NCBI RefSeq assembly: GCF_000382265.1
Contig: NZ_KB907977.1
Location: 159,189 to 223,188 of the forward strand
Direction of reading: 5' to 3'
DNA length: 64,000 bases
Origin: Yoonia vestfoldensis DSM 16212
GTDB lineage: Bacteria; Pseudomonadota; Alphaproteobacteria; Rhodobacterales; Rhodobacteraceae
Position numbers and translations under genes: made by a program. The notes under the pieces were generated by a model that made no database searches, was not told the origin of the DNA, and saw nothing but the letters and a program-made list of their open reading frames with translations. This document shows, piece after piece, positions 8,959 through 17,617 of the stretch (within the stretch, counting starts at the first letter, position 1; each line of letters begins with the position of its first letter).

Positions 8959-11731
8959 ACCCGTCCGCACCCGCCATGTCGAAGCGCCGGACGGATTGAT
9001 CTGTCCGGCGTCCGTCATTTTTGACACGGTCGCCGTCACTGCGCGCATCAATGATGAAACCGCCGGCGTCACGTCCGAAAAAGAGGTGCGCGCCATCGTC
9101 GTGCGCATCCTGACCGAGGCGCGCCAGGCGGGTCTTGCCGAGATCAGTACCGCATTTGCGATGCAGCCTTTCGCGTCGCGCCCGACGACCCGGTCCTATT
9201 CATGGCTGACCGACCAGATTGTCACAATCATCCTCGATGTGGCCACACGCCGCCTGCATCCCGCTCCGAACCCGACAGACGCGGAAAAGCTGTCACTGAT
9301 TGCCGTTGGCGGCTACGGGCGCGGCGAAATGGCCCCCTATTCGGACGTCGACCTGCTGTTTCTGACGCCCTACAAAATAACCCCCTGGGCCGAAAGCGTG
9401 ATTGAATCCATGCTTTACATGCTCTGGGACCTGAAGCTGAAGATCGGCCATGCCAGCCGCACCGTAAAGGATTGCGTGCGCCTTGCGCGCGAGGATTACA
9501 CCATCCGCACGTCGCTCGTTGAATATCGTTATCTGGCGGGCGATGCGGCACTGGCGCGATCACTGGGACAGCGGCTCTGGCAGGACCTGTTCCGCAATAC
9601 CGCCAGTGATTTCATCGAAGCCAAGCTGGCCGAACGCACCGAACGCCACCGCAAGCAAGGCGGCCAACGGTATATGGTCGAACCCAACGTGAAGGAAGGC
9701 AAAGGCGGGCTGCGCGACCTGCAATCGCTGTTCTGGATGAGCAAATACGTCAATGGCGTGAAGGACGCGGCCGAACTGGTCGGACTTGGCGTTTTCACGC
9801 AGGACGAATTTGAAACTTTCGTGAAGGCCGAGGATTTTCTGTGGTCGGTGCGCTGCCATCTGCACCTGATCGCAAACCGGGCAATGGACCAGTTGACCTT
9901 CGACATGCAGGTCGAGGTGGCGTCCGCCATGGGCTATACCGATCATGGCGGCCGGCGTGCGGTCGAACATTTCATGCAGGCCTATTTCCGCGAGGCGACA
10001 CGGGTCGGCGAATTGACCCGCATTTTCCTGACCGCGCTCGAAGCCACGCACACCAAGCCCGAACCGATGCTGATGCGTCTGCTGGCCCGCCGCAAGGCAG
10101 CCAAGCCACCCTACACGATCAAGCAGAACCGCCTGACCGTGGCCGACGAAAAGGCATTCTTTGCCGACAAGCTGAACATGCTGCGCATCTTCGAGGAAGC
10201 CTTGCGGACCGGCACATTGCTGCATCCCGATGCCATGCGCCTGATCGCGTCGCATCTGGATGTGATCGACGATGATTTGCGGCAGAACCGGGAAGCCAGC
10301 CGCATCTTTCTGGATATGATGCTGAAACACGGCAACCCCGAACGGGGCCTGCGGCGCATGAACGAACTGGGGATGCTGGGTGCCTTCATGCCCGAATTCG
10401 CGCCCATCGTCGCGATGATGCAGTTCAACATGTATCACCATTACACCGTCGACGAACATACGATCCAATGCATCAGCAACCTTGCCCAGATCGAACGGGG
10501 CGAGTTGATCGAGGAATTGCCCGTCGCCAGCGGGATTCTGAAGCGCGGGATCAACCGCAAGGTGCTTTATGTGGCGCTGCTCCTGCATGACATCGGCAAG
10601 GGCCGGACCGAGGATCACGCCATTCTGGGCGCACAGATCGCGCGCAGGGTCTGTCCGCGTCTCGGGCTCAACAAGAAGGAATGCGAAACCGTCGAATGGT
10701 TGATCCGCTATCACCTGCTGATGTCTGACGTGGCGCAGAAACGCGATATCGCCGAACCGCGCACGGTGCGCGGCTTTGCCAATGCGGTCAAATCAGTGGA
10801 ACGGCTGGACCTTTTGACCGTGCTGACGGTCTGCGACATCCGCGGCGTCGGCCCCGGAACCTGGAATAACTGGAAAGCGGTGCTGATCCGCAATCTCTAT
10901 AAGGCGACCAAGGCCGCGCTGGAAACCGGCCTCGAGGACCTCAACCGCGAAAGCCGCGAAACCGAAGCGAAACGCGCCCTGCGCGCCGCGCTGTCGGACT
11001 GGGACGCCAAGGCGCTGAAAACCGAGGTGGGCCGCCATTACGGCCCCTATTGGCAGGGCCTGCCCAATGCCGCACAGGTCATTTTCGCCAATCTCTTGCG
11101 CGAGATCGACGATAACCAGATCTGCATCGACCTGATGCTGGACGCCGACCGTGACGCGACCCGCGCCTGTTTTGCCATGGTGGACCATCCGGGCCTGTTC
11201 AGCCGGATGACCGGCGCGCTGGCGCTGGTCGGCGCGAATATCGTGGATGCACGCACCTATACGTCCAAGGACGGCTATGCCACGGCCGTATTCTGGGTGC
11301 AGGACGACGAAGGCAACCCCTACGAGGAAAGCCGCCTGCAACGCCTGCGCCAGATGATCGTGCGCACCCTGCGCGGCGAAGTGGTGGCGCGCGAAGCGCT
11401 CAAAGACAAGGACAAGATCAAGAAACGCGAACGCGCCTTCAAGGTCGATACCAAGATCACCTTCGACAACGAAGGGTCCGAAATCTACACCATCATCGAG
11501 GTGGATACCCGCGACCGCCCCGGCCTGCTCTATGATCTGACGCGGACCTTGGCCAACGCGCATGTCTACATTGCCTCCGCCGTGATTGCGACCTATGGCG
11601 AACAGGTGGTCGATACCTTCTACGTCAAGGATATGGTCGGGTTGAAATATTATTCCGAAGCCAAGCGCCAAAGCCTTGAACGCAAACTGCGCGAGGCGAT
11701 CGCGCAAGGCGCACAGCGGGCGATATCGTGA
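8918..11731 (+). CDS. glnD: [Protein-PII] uridylyltransferase / uridylyl-removing enzyme
   Basis: About 937 residues. GlnD senses glutamine and uridylylates or deuridylylates PII proteins. Domains in order are: nucleotidyltransferase with GGYGRGEMAPYSDVDLLFL (about 131-149), linker with QGGQRYMVEPNVKEGKGGLRDLQS, HD uridylyl-removing domain with LLLHDIGKGRTEDH (about 555), then two ACT domains (from about 740 and 845) that bind glutamine. The start is uncertain: a TTG at 8918 is the first possible start, giving a 41-bp overlap with the preceding gene. A later start near GLICPASVIFDT (about residue 27) would fit typical family N-termini equally well. Confidence 0.92.
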   Translation: MNKPLEALAQPGSEPVRTRHVEAPDGLICPASVIFDTVAVTARINDETAGVTSEKEVRAIVVRILTEARQAGLAEISTAFAMQPFASRPTTRSYSWLTDQIVTIILDVATRRLHPAPNPTDAEKLSLIAVGGYGRGEMAPYSDVDLLFLTPYKITPWAESVIESMLYMLWDLKLKIGHASRTVKDCVRLAREDYTIRTSLVEYRYLAGDAALARSLGQRLWQDLFRNTASDFIEAKLAERTERHRKQGGQRYMVEPNVKEGKGGLRDLQSLFWMSKYVNGVKDAAELVGLGVFTQDEFETFVKAEDFLWSVRCHLHLIANRAMDQLTFDMQVEVASAMGYTDHGGRRAVEHFMQAYFREATRVGELTRIFLTALEATHTKPEPMLMRLLARRKAAKPPYTIKQNRLTVADEKAFFADKLNMLRIFEEALRTGTLLHPDAMRLIASHLDVIDDDLRQNREASRIFLDMMLKHGNPERGLRRMNELGMLGAFMPEFAPIVAMMQFNMYHHYTVDEHTIQCISNLAQIERGELIEELPVASGILKRGINRKVLYVALLLHDIGKGRTEDHAILGAQIARRVCPRLGLNKKECETVEWLIRYHLLMSDVAQKRDIAEPRTVRGFANAVKSVERLDLLTVLTVCDIRGVGPGTWNNWKAVLIRNLYKATKAALETGLEDLNRESRETEAKRALRAALSDWDAKALKTEVGRHYGPYWQGLPNAAQVIFANLLREIDDNQICIDLMLDADRDATRACFAMVDHPGLFSRMTGALALVGANIVDARTYTSKDGYATAVFWVQDDEGNPYEESRLQRLRQMIVRTLRGEVVAREALKDKDKIKKRERAFKVDTKITFDNEGSEIYTIIEVDTRDRPGLLYDLTRTLANAHVYIASAVIATYGEQVVDTFYVKDMVGLKYYSEAKRQSLERKLREAIAQGAQRAIS

Positions 11732-11753
11732 TATTGTCCCAATGGGTGCAGGC

Positions 11754-13316
11754 ATGAAACAGGTTCGCCTGATGTCCGGTTTCTTCACGGTCGGGCTCTG
11801 GACCCTGCTCAGCCGCGTGGCGGGGTTTGTGCGCGACATTTTCATCGCGGCCTATCTCGGCACCGGTCCGGTCGCCGAGGCGTTTCTGGTCGCCTTCTCG
11901 CTGCCCAACCTCTTTCGCCGGTTCTTCGCCGAAGGCGCGTTCAACATGGCCTTCGTGCCGATGTTCGCCAAAAAGGTCGAGGCGGACGACGGCGCGCATC
12001 AATTCGCGCAGGATGCCTATCTTGCGATGTGGGTGATCCTGTCGGTTTTCACCGTGATCGGGATCGTGGCGATGCCGGCCCTTGTCACGGCCATGGCCAG
12101 CGGGTTCATCGGGTCGGAACGGTTCGATCTCGCAGTCTACTACGGGCGGATCGCCTTTCCCTATATTCTGTTCATCTCGTTGACGGCCCTTCTGTCGGGC
12201 GTGCTGAATGCGACAGGCCGTTTCACCGCCGCCGCCGCTGCCCCCGTGATCCTGAACGCGGGCTTCGTCGTCGCCTTGCTGATCGCGGCGGCAACGGGCA
12301 ACGGCCCCGCGATGGACGATCCCGAACGGATGGGTCTCTGGCTGGCCTATGCGGTGCCGCTGGCAGGGATCGGGCAATTGACGATGGTCTGGTGGGCGGC
12401 CAAGCGCGCGGGCTTCGCGCTCCGGATCGGCAGACCGCGCTGGACGCCCGCGCTGAAACGGCTGGCGATCATCGCAGCCCCCGCGGCACTTGCAGGTGGC
12501 GTCGTGCAGATCAACCTGCTGGTAGGCCGTCAGGTCGCCAGCTATTTCGACGGGGCGGTGGCCTGGCTGAACTACGCGGATCGACTGTATCAACTACCGC
12601 TCGGCGTCGTCGGCATCGCCATCGGCGTCGTGCTGTTGCCGGACCTGTCACGCCGCCTGCGCGCGAATGACCTTGCAGGCGGCAAGGATGCGTTCAACCG
12701 CGCTTGCGAAGTTTCGCTCGCCCTGACGATCCCGGCGGCTGTGGCGCTGATGGTCATCGCCCTGCCCTTGGTCGGCGTGCTGTTCGAACGGGGTGCCTTT
12801 GACGCCGCCGACACCGCCACCACGGCGCTGGCGGTTGCGGTTTACGGCCTCGGCCTGCCCGCCTTCGTGATGCAGAAAACGCTGCAACCTTTGTTCTTCG
12901 CGCGCGAAGACACCAAGCGCCCGTTCTATTACGCCCTTGTGGCGCTGGTACTGAATGCCGCGCTTGCCATCGGGCTGTCGCCTGTTATCGGCTTCATCGC
13001 CGCCGCATGGGGCACCAGCCTGACGGGCTGGGCCATGGTCTGGCTTCTCTGGCGCGGCAGCCGCACCATGGGCGACGCCGCCGATTTCGACGCAAGGTTC
13101 AAATTGCGCTTGCCGCGGATCATCGCGGCCTCGGCTGTGATGGGTCTGGTGCTGGCCGCGCTCGCCGCCGTGATGGCGCCGTTCTTTGACATCCCGACAT
13201 GGCGCTATCTGGCGCTGCTGGTCCTGATCATGGCAGGCATCGTGACCTATTTCGGCACAGGTCAGGTCATCGGCGCATTCAAACTCGCCGAATTCCGCCG
13301 CGCGATGAAACGCTGA
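11754..13316 (+). CDS. murJ: Murein biosynthesis integral membrane protein MurJ (lipid II flippase)
   Basis: About 520 residues with some 14 hydrophobic segments. The start (GFFTVGLWTLLSRVAGFVRDIFIAAYLG) is the MviN/MurJ signature, as is LPNLFRRFFAEGAFNMAFVP (about 44-63). MurJ flips lipid II across the inner membrane for peptidoglycan synthesis. The ATG at 11754 is chosen; another in-frame ATG at 11742 is possible. It begins 22 bp after glnD, an order common in Rhodobacteraceae. A copy of the dispersed intergenic repeat follows it. Confidence 0.95.
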   Translation: MKQVRLMSGFFTVGLWTLLSRVAGFVRDIFIAAYLGTGPVAEAFLVAFSLPNLFRRFFAEGAFNMAFVPMFAKKVEADDGAHQFAQDAYLAMWVILSVFTVIGIVAMPALVTAMASGFIGSERFDLAVYYGRIAFPYILFISLTALLSGVLNATGRFTAAAAAPVILNAGFVVALLIAAATGNGPAMDDPERMGLWLAYAVPLAGIGQLTMVWWAAKRAGFALRIGRPRWTPALKRLAIIAAPAALAGGVVQINLLVGRQVASYFDGAVAWLNYADRLYQLPLGVVGIAIGVVLLPDLSRRLRANDLAGGKDAFNRACEVSLALTIPAAVALMVIALPLVGVLFERGAFDAADTATTALAVAVYGLGLPAFVMQKTLQPLFFAREDTKRPFYYALVALVLNAALAIGLSPVIGFIAAAWGTSLTGWAMVWLLWRGSRTMGDAADFDARFKLRLPRIIAASAVMGLVLAALAAVMAPFFDIPTWRYLALLVLIMAGIVTYFGTGQVIGAFKLAEFRRAMKR

Positions 13317-13324
13317 TCTTCGAT

Positions 13325-13357
13325 CATCTTCCGAGCCCAAATATCCCCGCCGGAGGC
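13325..13357 (-). repeat. Dispersed intergenic repeat, copy 1
   Basis: 33-bp unit (plus strand: CATCTTCCGAGCCCAAATAT followed by CCCCGCCGGAGGC) between convergent murJ and the rhomboid-like gene. Read on the minus strand it begins 11 bp after the rhomboid stop codon. Four more copies occur at 29425, 37236, 43181 and 60678, all in the same orientation to the gene they follow. Confidence 0.8.
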
Positions 13358-13368
13358 CTAAAAGTCAT

Positions 13369-14046
13369 TTACGACCGCTCCCGCATCCGCGCGAGCAGAA
13401 TAGCCCAGCCACCCGGCGCCAAAGGAATGGCCAGCACGAAACCTGCCACGAATCCCGCCAGTTCCGCGATCCATGACTGGCCCGCGCCGAAGATCAGCCC
13501 GAACACAAGTTGCAGCGCCAGCAGGAAACCGATCAGCCGGAAGGCCATCAGCTGGTTCTGCCCCGCCTGCCCCAGCCGCAGCCAAAGCACATAGGTATAG
13601 GCCCCGATCAGGCCATAGACAGGCGTAAAGCCGCCCAGCAACGGCGCATTGCCGTCGACCAGCAGACCAAAGGCGACCGCGCCCACAATCGCGCAGGCCA
13701 GATAGATCACCAGCACCTTCAGCCCGCCGAAATATTCGGACGTGAACTTGCCCAAGGCCAGCGTCAGTGCGGCACAAAACGCCATCTGCACGATTTCGCC
13801 GTTGATGAAAGGATAGGTCACAAACCGCATCAGGATATCGGGCGACCAATCGCCCTGCACCAGCACGCGGTCCAGCACGGCGGGGGAAAACCCGAACCGG
13901 CCCACCGCCTCCATCCGCCAGCCAAGGCCGCGCGGCCCGCCGATCAGCCCCGCATTCGCCAGCTGGAACACCACCTCGGCCCCCACGATCAGCAGCGCAA
14001 GCCCGATGACGACGGGCGACAGGTCATTGATCGGTTTTTCGGACAT
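13369..14046 (-). CDS. Rhomboid-family membrane protein lacking catalytic residues
   Basis: 225 residues with about six transmembrane segments in the rhomboid pattern (TM2 VTYPFINGEIVQMAFCAALTL, TM4 GGFTPVYGLIGAYTYVLW, TM6 WIAELAGFVAGFVLA). Aligning with the GlpG layout, the catalytic Ser of GxSG is Phe140, the catalytic His of TM6 is Glu195, and the TM2 His/His positions are Asn82 and Gln87. It should therefore be an inactive (pseudo-protease) rhomboid. The ATG at 14046 has AAAGG upstream. It is divergent from trpS across 93 bp. Its function is unknown; inactive rhomboids elsewhere act as binding or trafficking factors. Confidence 0.75.
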   Translation of the reverse strand: MSEKPINDLSPVVIGLALLIVGAEVVFQLANAGLIGGPRGLGWRMEAVGRFGFSPAVLDRVLVQGDWSPDILMRFVTYPFINGEIVQMAFCAALTLALGKFTSEYFGGLKVLVIYLACAIVGAVAFGLLVDGNAPLLGGFTPVYGLIGAYTYVLWLRLGQAGQNQLMAFRLIGFLLALQLVFGLIFGAGQSWIAELAGFVAGFVLAIPLAPGGWAILLARMRERS

Positions 14047-14139
14047 CAGTGTGCGGCCTTTGCGGGCAGTTGAAGTTGACGGGTCTGTCTGGCATGGGTA
14101 TGCGACGCTTGCCCCGAAATCCAGCCCGGACGTTGCCCC

Positions 14140-15156
14140 ATGACACAGCCGACCTTCACCCCGCGCGTCTTTTCCGGGATCAAACCCTCGGGCGGCCTGC
14201 AACTGGGCAATTATCTGGGGGCGATCAAGCGCTTTGTCGGCATGCAGGGCACGATGGAAACGATCTATTGCGTCGTCGATCTGCACGCGATCACCGTCTG
14301 GCAGGACCCCAAGGATCTGGCGCACGGCACGCGCGAGGTTGCGGCGGGCTATCTGGCGGCTGGCCTCGACCCTGCGAAATCCATCCTGTTCAACCAAAGC
14401 CGCGTGTCGGGCCATGCAGAGCTTGGCTGGATCTTCAACTGCGTCGCGCGCGTGGGCTGGATGAACCGCATGACCCAGTTCAAGGACAAGGCGGGGTCGA
14501 ATGCGGAAAAGGTCTCGCTCGGGCTCTATGCCTATCCGTCGCTGATGGCCGCCGACATCCTGCTCTATCATGCGACCCATGTGCCCGTAGGCGAGGACCA
14601 GAAACAGCATGTGGAACTGACGCGCGACATCGCCGCCAAGTTCAACCACGATTACGGCGTCGATTTCTTTCCGCTGACCGAACCTGTCATCGACGGGCCG
14701 GCCACCCGCGTGATGAACCTGCGCGACGGCACCAAGAAGATGTCGAAATCCGGCGAAAGCGACATGGAACGCATCAACATGCTTGATGATGCCGACACGA
14801 TCGCCAAGAAGTTCAAGAAAGCAAAGACAGACCCCGCCCCCCTGCCCGAAACCGTCGAAGGGCTGAAAACCCGCCCCGAGGCGCGCAATCTGGTCGAAAT
14901 CTACGCAGCCCTCGACGACACCACGCCAGAGGCTGTGATCGCGCAATATCCCGGTGCCGGCTGGGGCACGTTCAAGCCTGCGCTGGCAGATCTGGCGGTG
15001 GCGAAACTGGCCCCGATTTCGCAAGACATGGCGCGGTTCATGGACGACCCCGCCGAGATCGACCGCATCCTTGCGCAAGGGGCCGACAAGGCGCGCGCCA
15101 TCGCGGAACCTGTGTTGCAGCGGACCTATGACATCGTGGGCCTGCTGCGCGGCTGA
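14140..15156 (+). CDS. trpS: Tryptophanyl-tRNA synthetase
   Basis: 338-residue class I aminoacyl-tRNA synthetase. The HIGH-equivalent is [11 protein letters not shown] (about 17-27), and KMSKS is at about 200 ([12 protein letters not shown]). Other family segments are [48 protein letters not shown] and FNHDYG. Length is as expected for the bacterial enzyme. It is a stand-alone gene divergent from the rhomboid-like gene. A long open frame on the opposite strand through this gene is a coding shadow. Confidence 0.97.
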   Translation: MTQPTFTPRVFSGIKPSGGLQLGNYLGAIKRFVGMQGTMETIYCVVDLHAITVWQDPKDLAHGTREVAAGYLAAGLDPAKSILFNQSRVSGHAELGWIFNCVARVGWMNRMTQFKDKAGSNAEKVSLGLYAYPSLMAADILLYHATHVPVGEDQKQHVELTRDIAAKFNHDYGVDFFPLTEPVIDGPATRVMNLRDGTKKMSKSGESDMERINMLDDADTIAKKFKKAKTDPAPLPETVEGLKTRPEARNLVEIYAALDDTTPEAVIAQYPGAGWGTFKPALADLAVAKLAPISQDMARFMDDPAEIDRILAQGADKARAIAEPVLQRTYDIVGLLRG

Positions 15157-15249
15157 TCTGCAAAGGCGCACAGGGGGCCTGTTTGTATGCCCGATGACGA
15201 AAGGGCGGAACATGCCTATCCTGATAGCATAGCTGAAAGGATCGCCGCC

Positions 15250-15744
15250 ATGTCCGCCCCCGCCACCACCCGTATCGGTCACGTGCATCTGCGCGTCGCT
15301 GACCTTGACCGCGCAATTGCCTTTTACGGCGATGTTCTGGGATTTCACGTGACGCAGCGCTATGGCGCAGGTGCGGCCTTTCTGGCGGCGGGCGATTATC
15401 ACCACCATATCGGGCTGAACACATGGGAAAGCCTTGGCGCCACGCCCCCACCCGCGGGACATACGGGCCTTTATCACACCGCGATCCTGTACCCTGACCG
15501 TGCGTCGTTGGGGGCCGCCATCGCGCGGGTTCTGGCGGCAGGGATCCCGCTGGACGGTGCCGCTGATCACGGTGTGAGCGAAGCGGTCTATCTGCGTGAT
15601 CCGGACAAGAACGGTGTCGAGCTTTACGTCGACAAGCCGCAGGCGGACTGGCCGCGCGATGCGACAGGCGCGCTGCGTATGGTCAATGACAGGCTGGACG
15701 TGCAGGCCTTGATCGCTCTCGCGCCAAAGCTGTCACAAAATTGA
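15250..15744 (+). CDS. VOC-superfamily (glyoxalase/bleomycin-resistance fold) protein
   Basis: 164 residues. N-terminal IGHVHLRVADLDRAIAFYGDVLGFHVTQRYG is the classic vicinal-oxygen-chelate half-site with the first metal-ligand His in HVHLRV. GHTGLYHTAILYPDRASLGAAIARVL begins the second module, and VYLRDPDKNGVELYVDKP supplies the terminal Glu ligand in GVELY. Related proteins are annotated as glyoxalases or ring-cleaving dioxygenases; the substrate cannot be told from sequence. The ATG at 15250 is chosen because GAAAGG lies upstream, giving a normal N-terminus. Confidence 0.85.
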   Translation: MSAPATTRIGHVHLRVADLDRAIAFYGDVLGFHVTQRYGAGAAFLAAGDYHHHIGLNTWESLGATPPPAGHTGLYHTAILYPDRASLGAAIARVLAAGIPLDGAADHGVSEAVYLRDPDKNGVELYVDKPQADWPRDATGALRMVNDRLDVQALIALAPKLSQN

Positions 15745-15840
15745 ATCGGGCCGATGGGACCTTGCTATTGCGCGGCATGGATTCGCTCTGCTCTGCCCCG
15801 GCTCGGTGTCATCCCGCCCCTTTGGCGCCCCGGTCTTGCA

Positions 15841-15871
15841 GGCACCCGGTGTTTCCCCGGCACCGGGTGCC
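15841..15871 (+). other. Perfect 11-bp stem-loop upstream of the universal stress gene
   Basis: GGCACCCGGTG (15841-15851) pairs perfectly with CACCGGGTGCC (15861-15871) around a 9-nt loop. It lies about 65 bp upstream of the stress-protein start, in the 192 bp between it and the VOC gene. There is no U-run, so it could be a leader structure, a rho-assisted terminator for the VOC gene, or an operator. Confidence 0.5.
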
Positions 15872-15936
15872 GACGCAGCCGCCCGTTGCCAGTGCCATTG
15901 TCCTGCTGCACTATGCCCCCGAACAGGAGAATGAAC

Positions 15937-16392
15937 ATGCGCAAGTTTCTGGTGGTGCTGGATGACAGCCGCGAATGTCTGAACGCGATGCGGTTCGCCG
16001 CGATGCGCGCTGCACGGTCGGGCGGCGGTGTGACCATTCTGTCGGTGATCCCGCCCGATGAATTCAACCACTGGATCGGCGTCGGAGAAATCATGCGCGC
16101 CGAAGCCCGCGAACGGATTGAGGTGCATTACGAGGTTTTCGCGAAATGGATGCGCGACAAGCAGAACGTCCACCCCGAACTGATCATCCGCGAAGGCGAA
16201 CCGCTGGACGAGATCATCGCCCAGATCACCGAAGACCCCGAAATCGGCGTGCTGGTGCTCGGCGCGGGCAGCGACAACAAGGGCCCCGGCCCGCTGGTCA
16301 CGCAACTCAGCCGTCAGGCAGGCAGCCTGCCGGTGCCGATCACCATCGTGCCGGGCGATCTGTCCAAGGAACGGCTCGAATCGATCACGTGA
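15937..16392 (+). CDS. Universal stress protein (UspA family)
   Basis: About 151 residues. The fold-defining start KFLVVLDDSRECLNAMRFAAMRAARSGG places the nucleotide-binding Asp early, and VLVLGAGSDNKGPGPLVTQLSRQAGSLPVPITIVPGDL gives the G-x2-G-x9-G-S/T-type ATP loop in divergent form. AGGAGA lies six bases before the ATG at 15937; a second ATG at 15931 overlaps that site and is less likely. The cellular role is unknown beyond general stress association. Confidence 0.85.
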   Translation: MRKFLVVLDDSRECLNAMRFAAMRAARSGGGVTILSVIPPDEFNHWIGVGEIMRAEARERIEVHYEVFAKWMRDKQNVHPELIIREGEPLDEIIAQITEDPEIGVLVLGAGSDNKGPGPLVTQLSRQAGSLPVPITIVPGDLSKERLESIT

Positions 16393-16403
16393 CGGCAGAG
16401 CAA

Positions 16404-16420
16404 TTTAGAATCATTCCAAA
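16404..16420 (+). promoter_or_regulatory. Probable Irr-binding ICE box upstream of nfuA
   Basis: The 17-bp sequence TTTAGAATCATTCCAAA is an inverted repeat with one mismatch and matches the alphaproteobacterial iron-control element (TTTAGAA-N3-TTCTAAA as I recall it). It ends four bases before a strong -35 element, a position from which bound Irr could control nfuA in response to iron/heme status. Confidence 0.6.
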
Positions 16421-16423
16421 TCC

Positions 16424-16452
16424 TTGACAGATCGCGCCCCGATGCGCATATT
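16424..16452 (+). promoter_or_regulatory. Sigma-70-type promoter of nfuA
   Basis: A perfect TTGACA (16424-16429) is followed after 17 bp by CATATT (16447-16452), 28 bp before the nfuA ATG. The ICE-like palindrome abuts the -35 element. Confidence 0.65.
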
Positions 16453-16479
16453 CGTAGCCTGACACAGAAGGTCCGCACC

Positions 16480-17043
16480 ATGTTTATCCAGACCGAATCG
16501 ACCCCTAATCCCGCGACGCTGAAATTCTTGCCGGGCCAAAATGTGCTCGAAGTCGGCACCGCCGATTTCCCGAGCGTGGAAGCCGCACAGAATTCGCCCC
16601 TCGCCCAGCGCATCTTTGCGACCGGCGGCGTGTCGGGTGTGTTCTTCGGGATCGACTTCGTGACCGTGACGAAAAGCGATGACGTGGAATGGGACCATAT
16701 CAAGCCAGGCATCCTTGGCGCGATCATGGAACATTACCAGTCGGGCCAATCAGTCATGGCCGCCGACCATAAACCCGTCAGCGGCCATGCAGACCACAGC
16801 GGCGAAGATGCCGAGATCGTCACCCAGATCAAGGAATTGCTGGACACCCGCGTCCGCCCTGCGGTGGCGCAGGACGGCGGCGACATCACCTTCCACGGCT
16901 TTGACCGTGGCATCGTCTATCTGCATATGCAGGGCGCCTGCGCCGGTTGCCCGTCCTCTACGCTGACGCTGAAGATGGGCATCGAGAACCTGCTGCGCCA
17001 CTACATCCCCGAGGTGATCGAGGTGCGGCCAGTTGCCGCCTGA
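16480..17043 (+). CDS. nfuA: NfuA-type iron-sulfur carrier (NifU C-terminal domain protein)
   Basis: 187 residues. An Nfu N-terminal domain (about 1-87; MFIQTESTPNPATLKFLPG, GGVSGVFFGIDFVTVTK) is followed by a NifU-like C-terminal domain (about 108-180) holding the cluster-binding CxxC in GACAGCPSSTLTLKMGIE. It delivers 4Fe-4S clusters to client enzymes. The predicted Irr/ICE box and promoter directly upstream fit iron-responsive expression. It overlaps the tsaB start by about 11 bp and probably heads an nfuA-tsaB-rimI operon. Confidence 0.93.
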   Translation: MFIQTESTPNPATLKFLPGQNVLEVGTADFPSVEAAQNSPLAQRIFATGGVSGVFFGIDFVTVTKSDDVEWDHIKPGILGAIMEHYQSGQSVMAADHKPVSGHADHSGEDAEIVTQIKELLDTRVRPAVAQDGGDITFHGFDRGIVYLHMQGACAGCPSSTLTLKMGIENLLRHYIPEVIEVRPVAA

Positions 17044-17617
17044 CACCAGACTGATCGCATTCGACACATCGGCGGCGCATTGCGCCGCCGCTTTGCTGTT
17101 GGGCGACCGTATCGTCACCCGCGTCGATGACATGGCCAAGGGACAGGCCGAACATCTGATGCCGATGCTGGAGGAAATGCTCGCCGCCGAAGGGCTGGGA
17201 TGGCGCGATCTGGATGGAATCGGCGTCGGCACCGGGCCGGGCAATTTTACGGGTATCCGCATTTCGGTCAGCGCGGCGCGTGGTCTGGCCTTGGGGCTGG
17301 GCAAGCCTGCGGTGGGTGTGTCGGTGTTCGACACGACACGGCAGCTGTCCGGTTGGGCGCAGGTCGCAGTGCCTGCGCCGCGCGATCAGGCTTATCTGAT
17401 GGATTTCGACCGCGCGGCCACGCCGGTCCTCGTCGCTTCGGCGGCCTTGGGCGCCGTGGCGCTGTCGACCGAACACAGCCCCGAAGCGCATATCGGTTGC
17501 ATGGCACAGATCGCGGCAGGCCGGATCGGCGGGGACAATCCCCGCCCTACCCCGCTTTATGTCCGCCCCGCCGATGCCGCCCCCGCGCGGGATGCAGCAC
17601 CTGTGATCCTGCCATGA
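17033..17617 (+). CDS. tsaB: tRNA threonylcarbamoyladenosine biosynthesis protein TsaB
   Basis: 194 residues. N-terminal IAFDTSAAHCAAALL and GQAEHLMPMLEEML with GIGVGTGPGNFTGIRISVSAARGLALGL are diagnostic of TsaB, the inactive Kae1-like partner that assembles TsaD/TsaE for t6A37 modification of ANN-decoding tRNAs. The start is a TTG inside the end of nfuA (overlap about 11 bp) with GAGGTG upstream. No better start is available before the conserved N-terminus. It overlaps rimI by four bases. Confidence 0.9.
   Translation: MPPDTRLIAFDTSAAHCAAALLLGDRIVTRVDDMAKGQAEHLMPMLEEMLAAEGLGWRDLDGIGVGTGPGNFTGIRISVSAARGLALGLGKPAVGVSVFDTTRQLSGWAQVAVPAPRDQAYLMDFDRAATPVLVASAALGAVALSTEHSPEAHIGCMAQIAAGRIGGDNPRPTPLYVRPADAAPARDAAPVILP

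Noticed and set aside
13369..15570. Long minus-strand open frame of 733 codons through trpS and the VOC gene
   Set aside because: Only its last 225 codons (from 14046) look like a protein. The rest is Arg/His/Gly-rich antisense of trpS and neighbours, as expected in GC-rich DNA.
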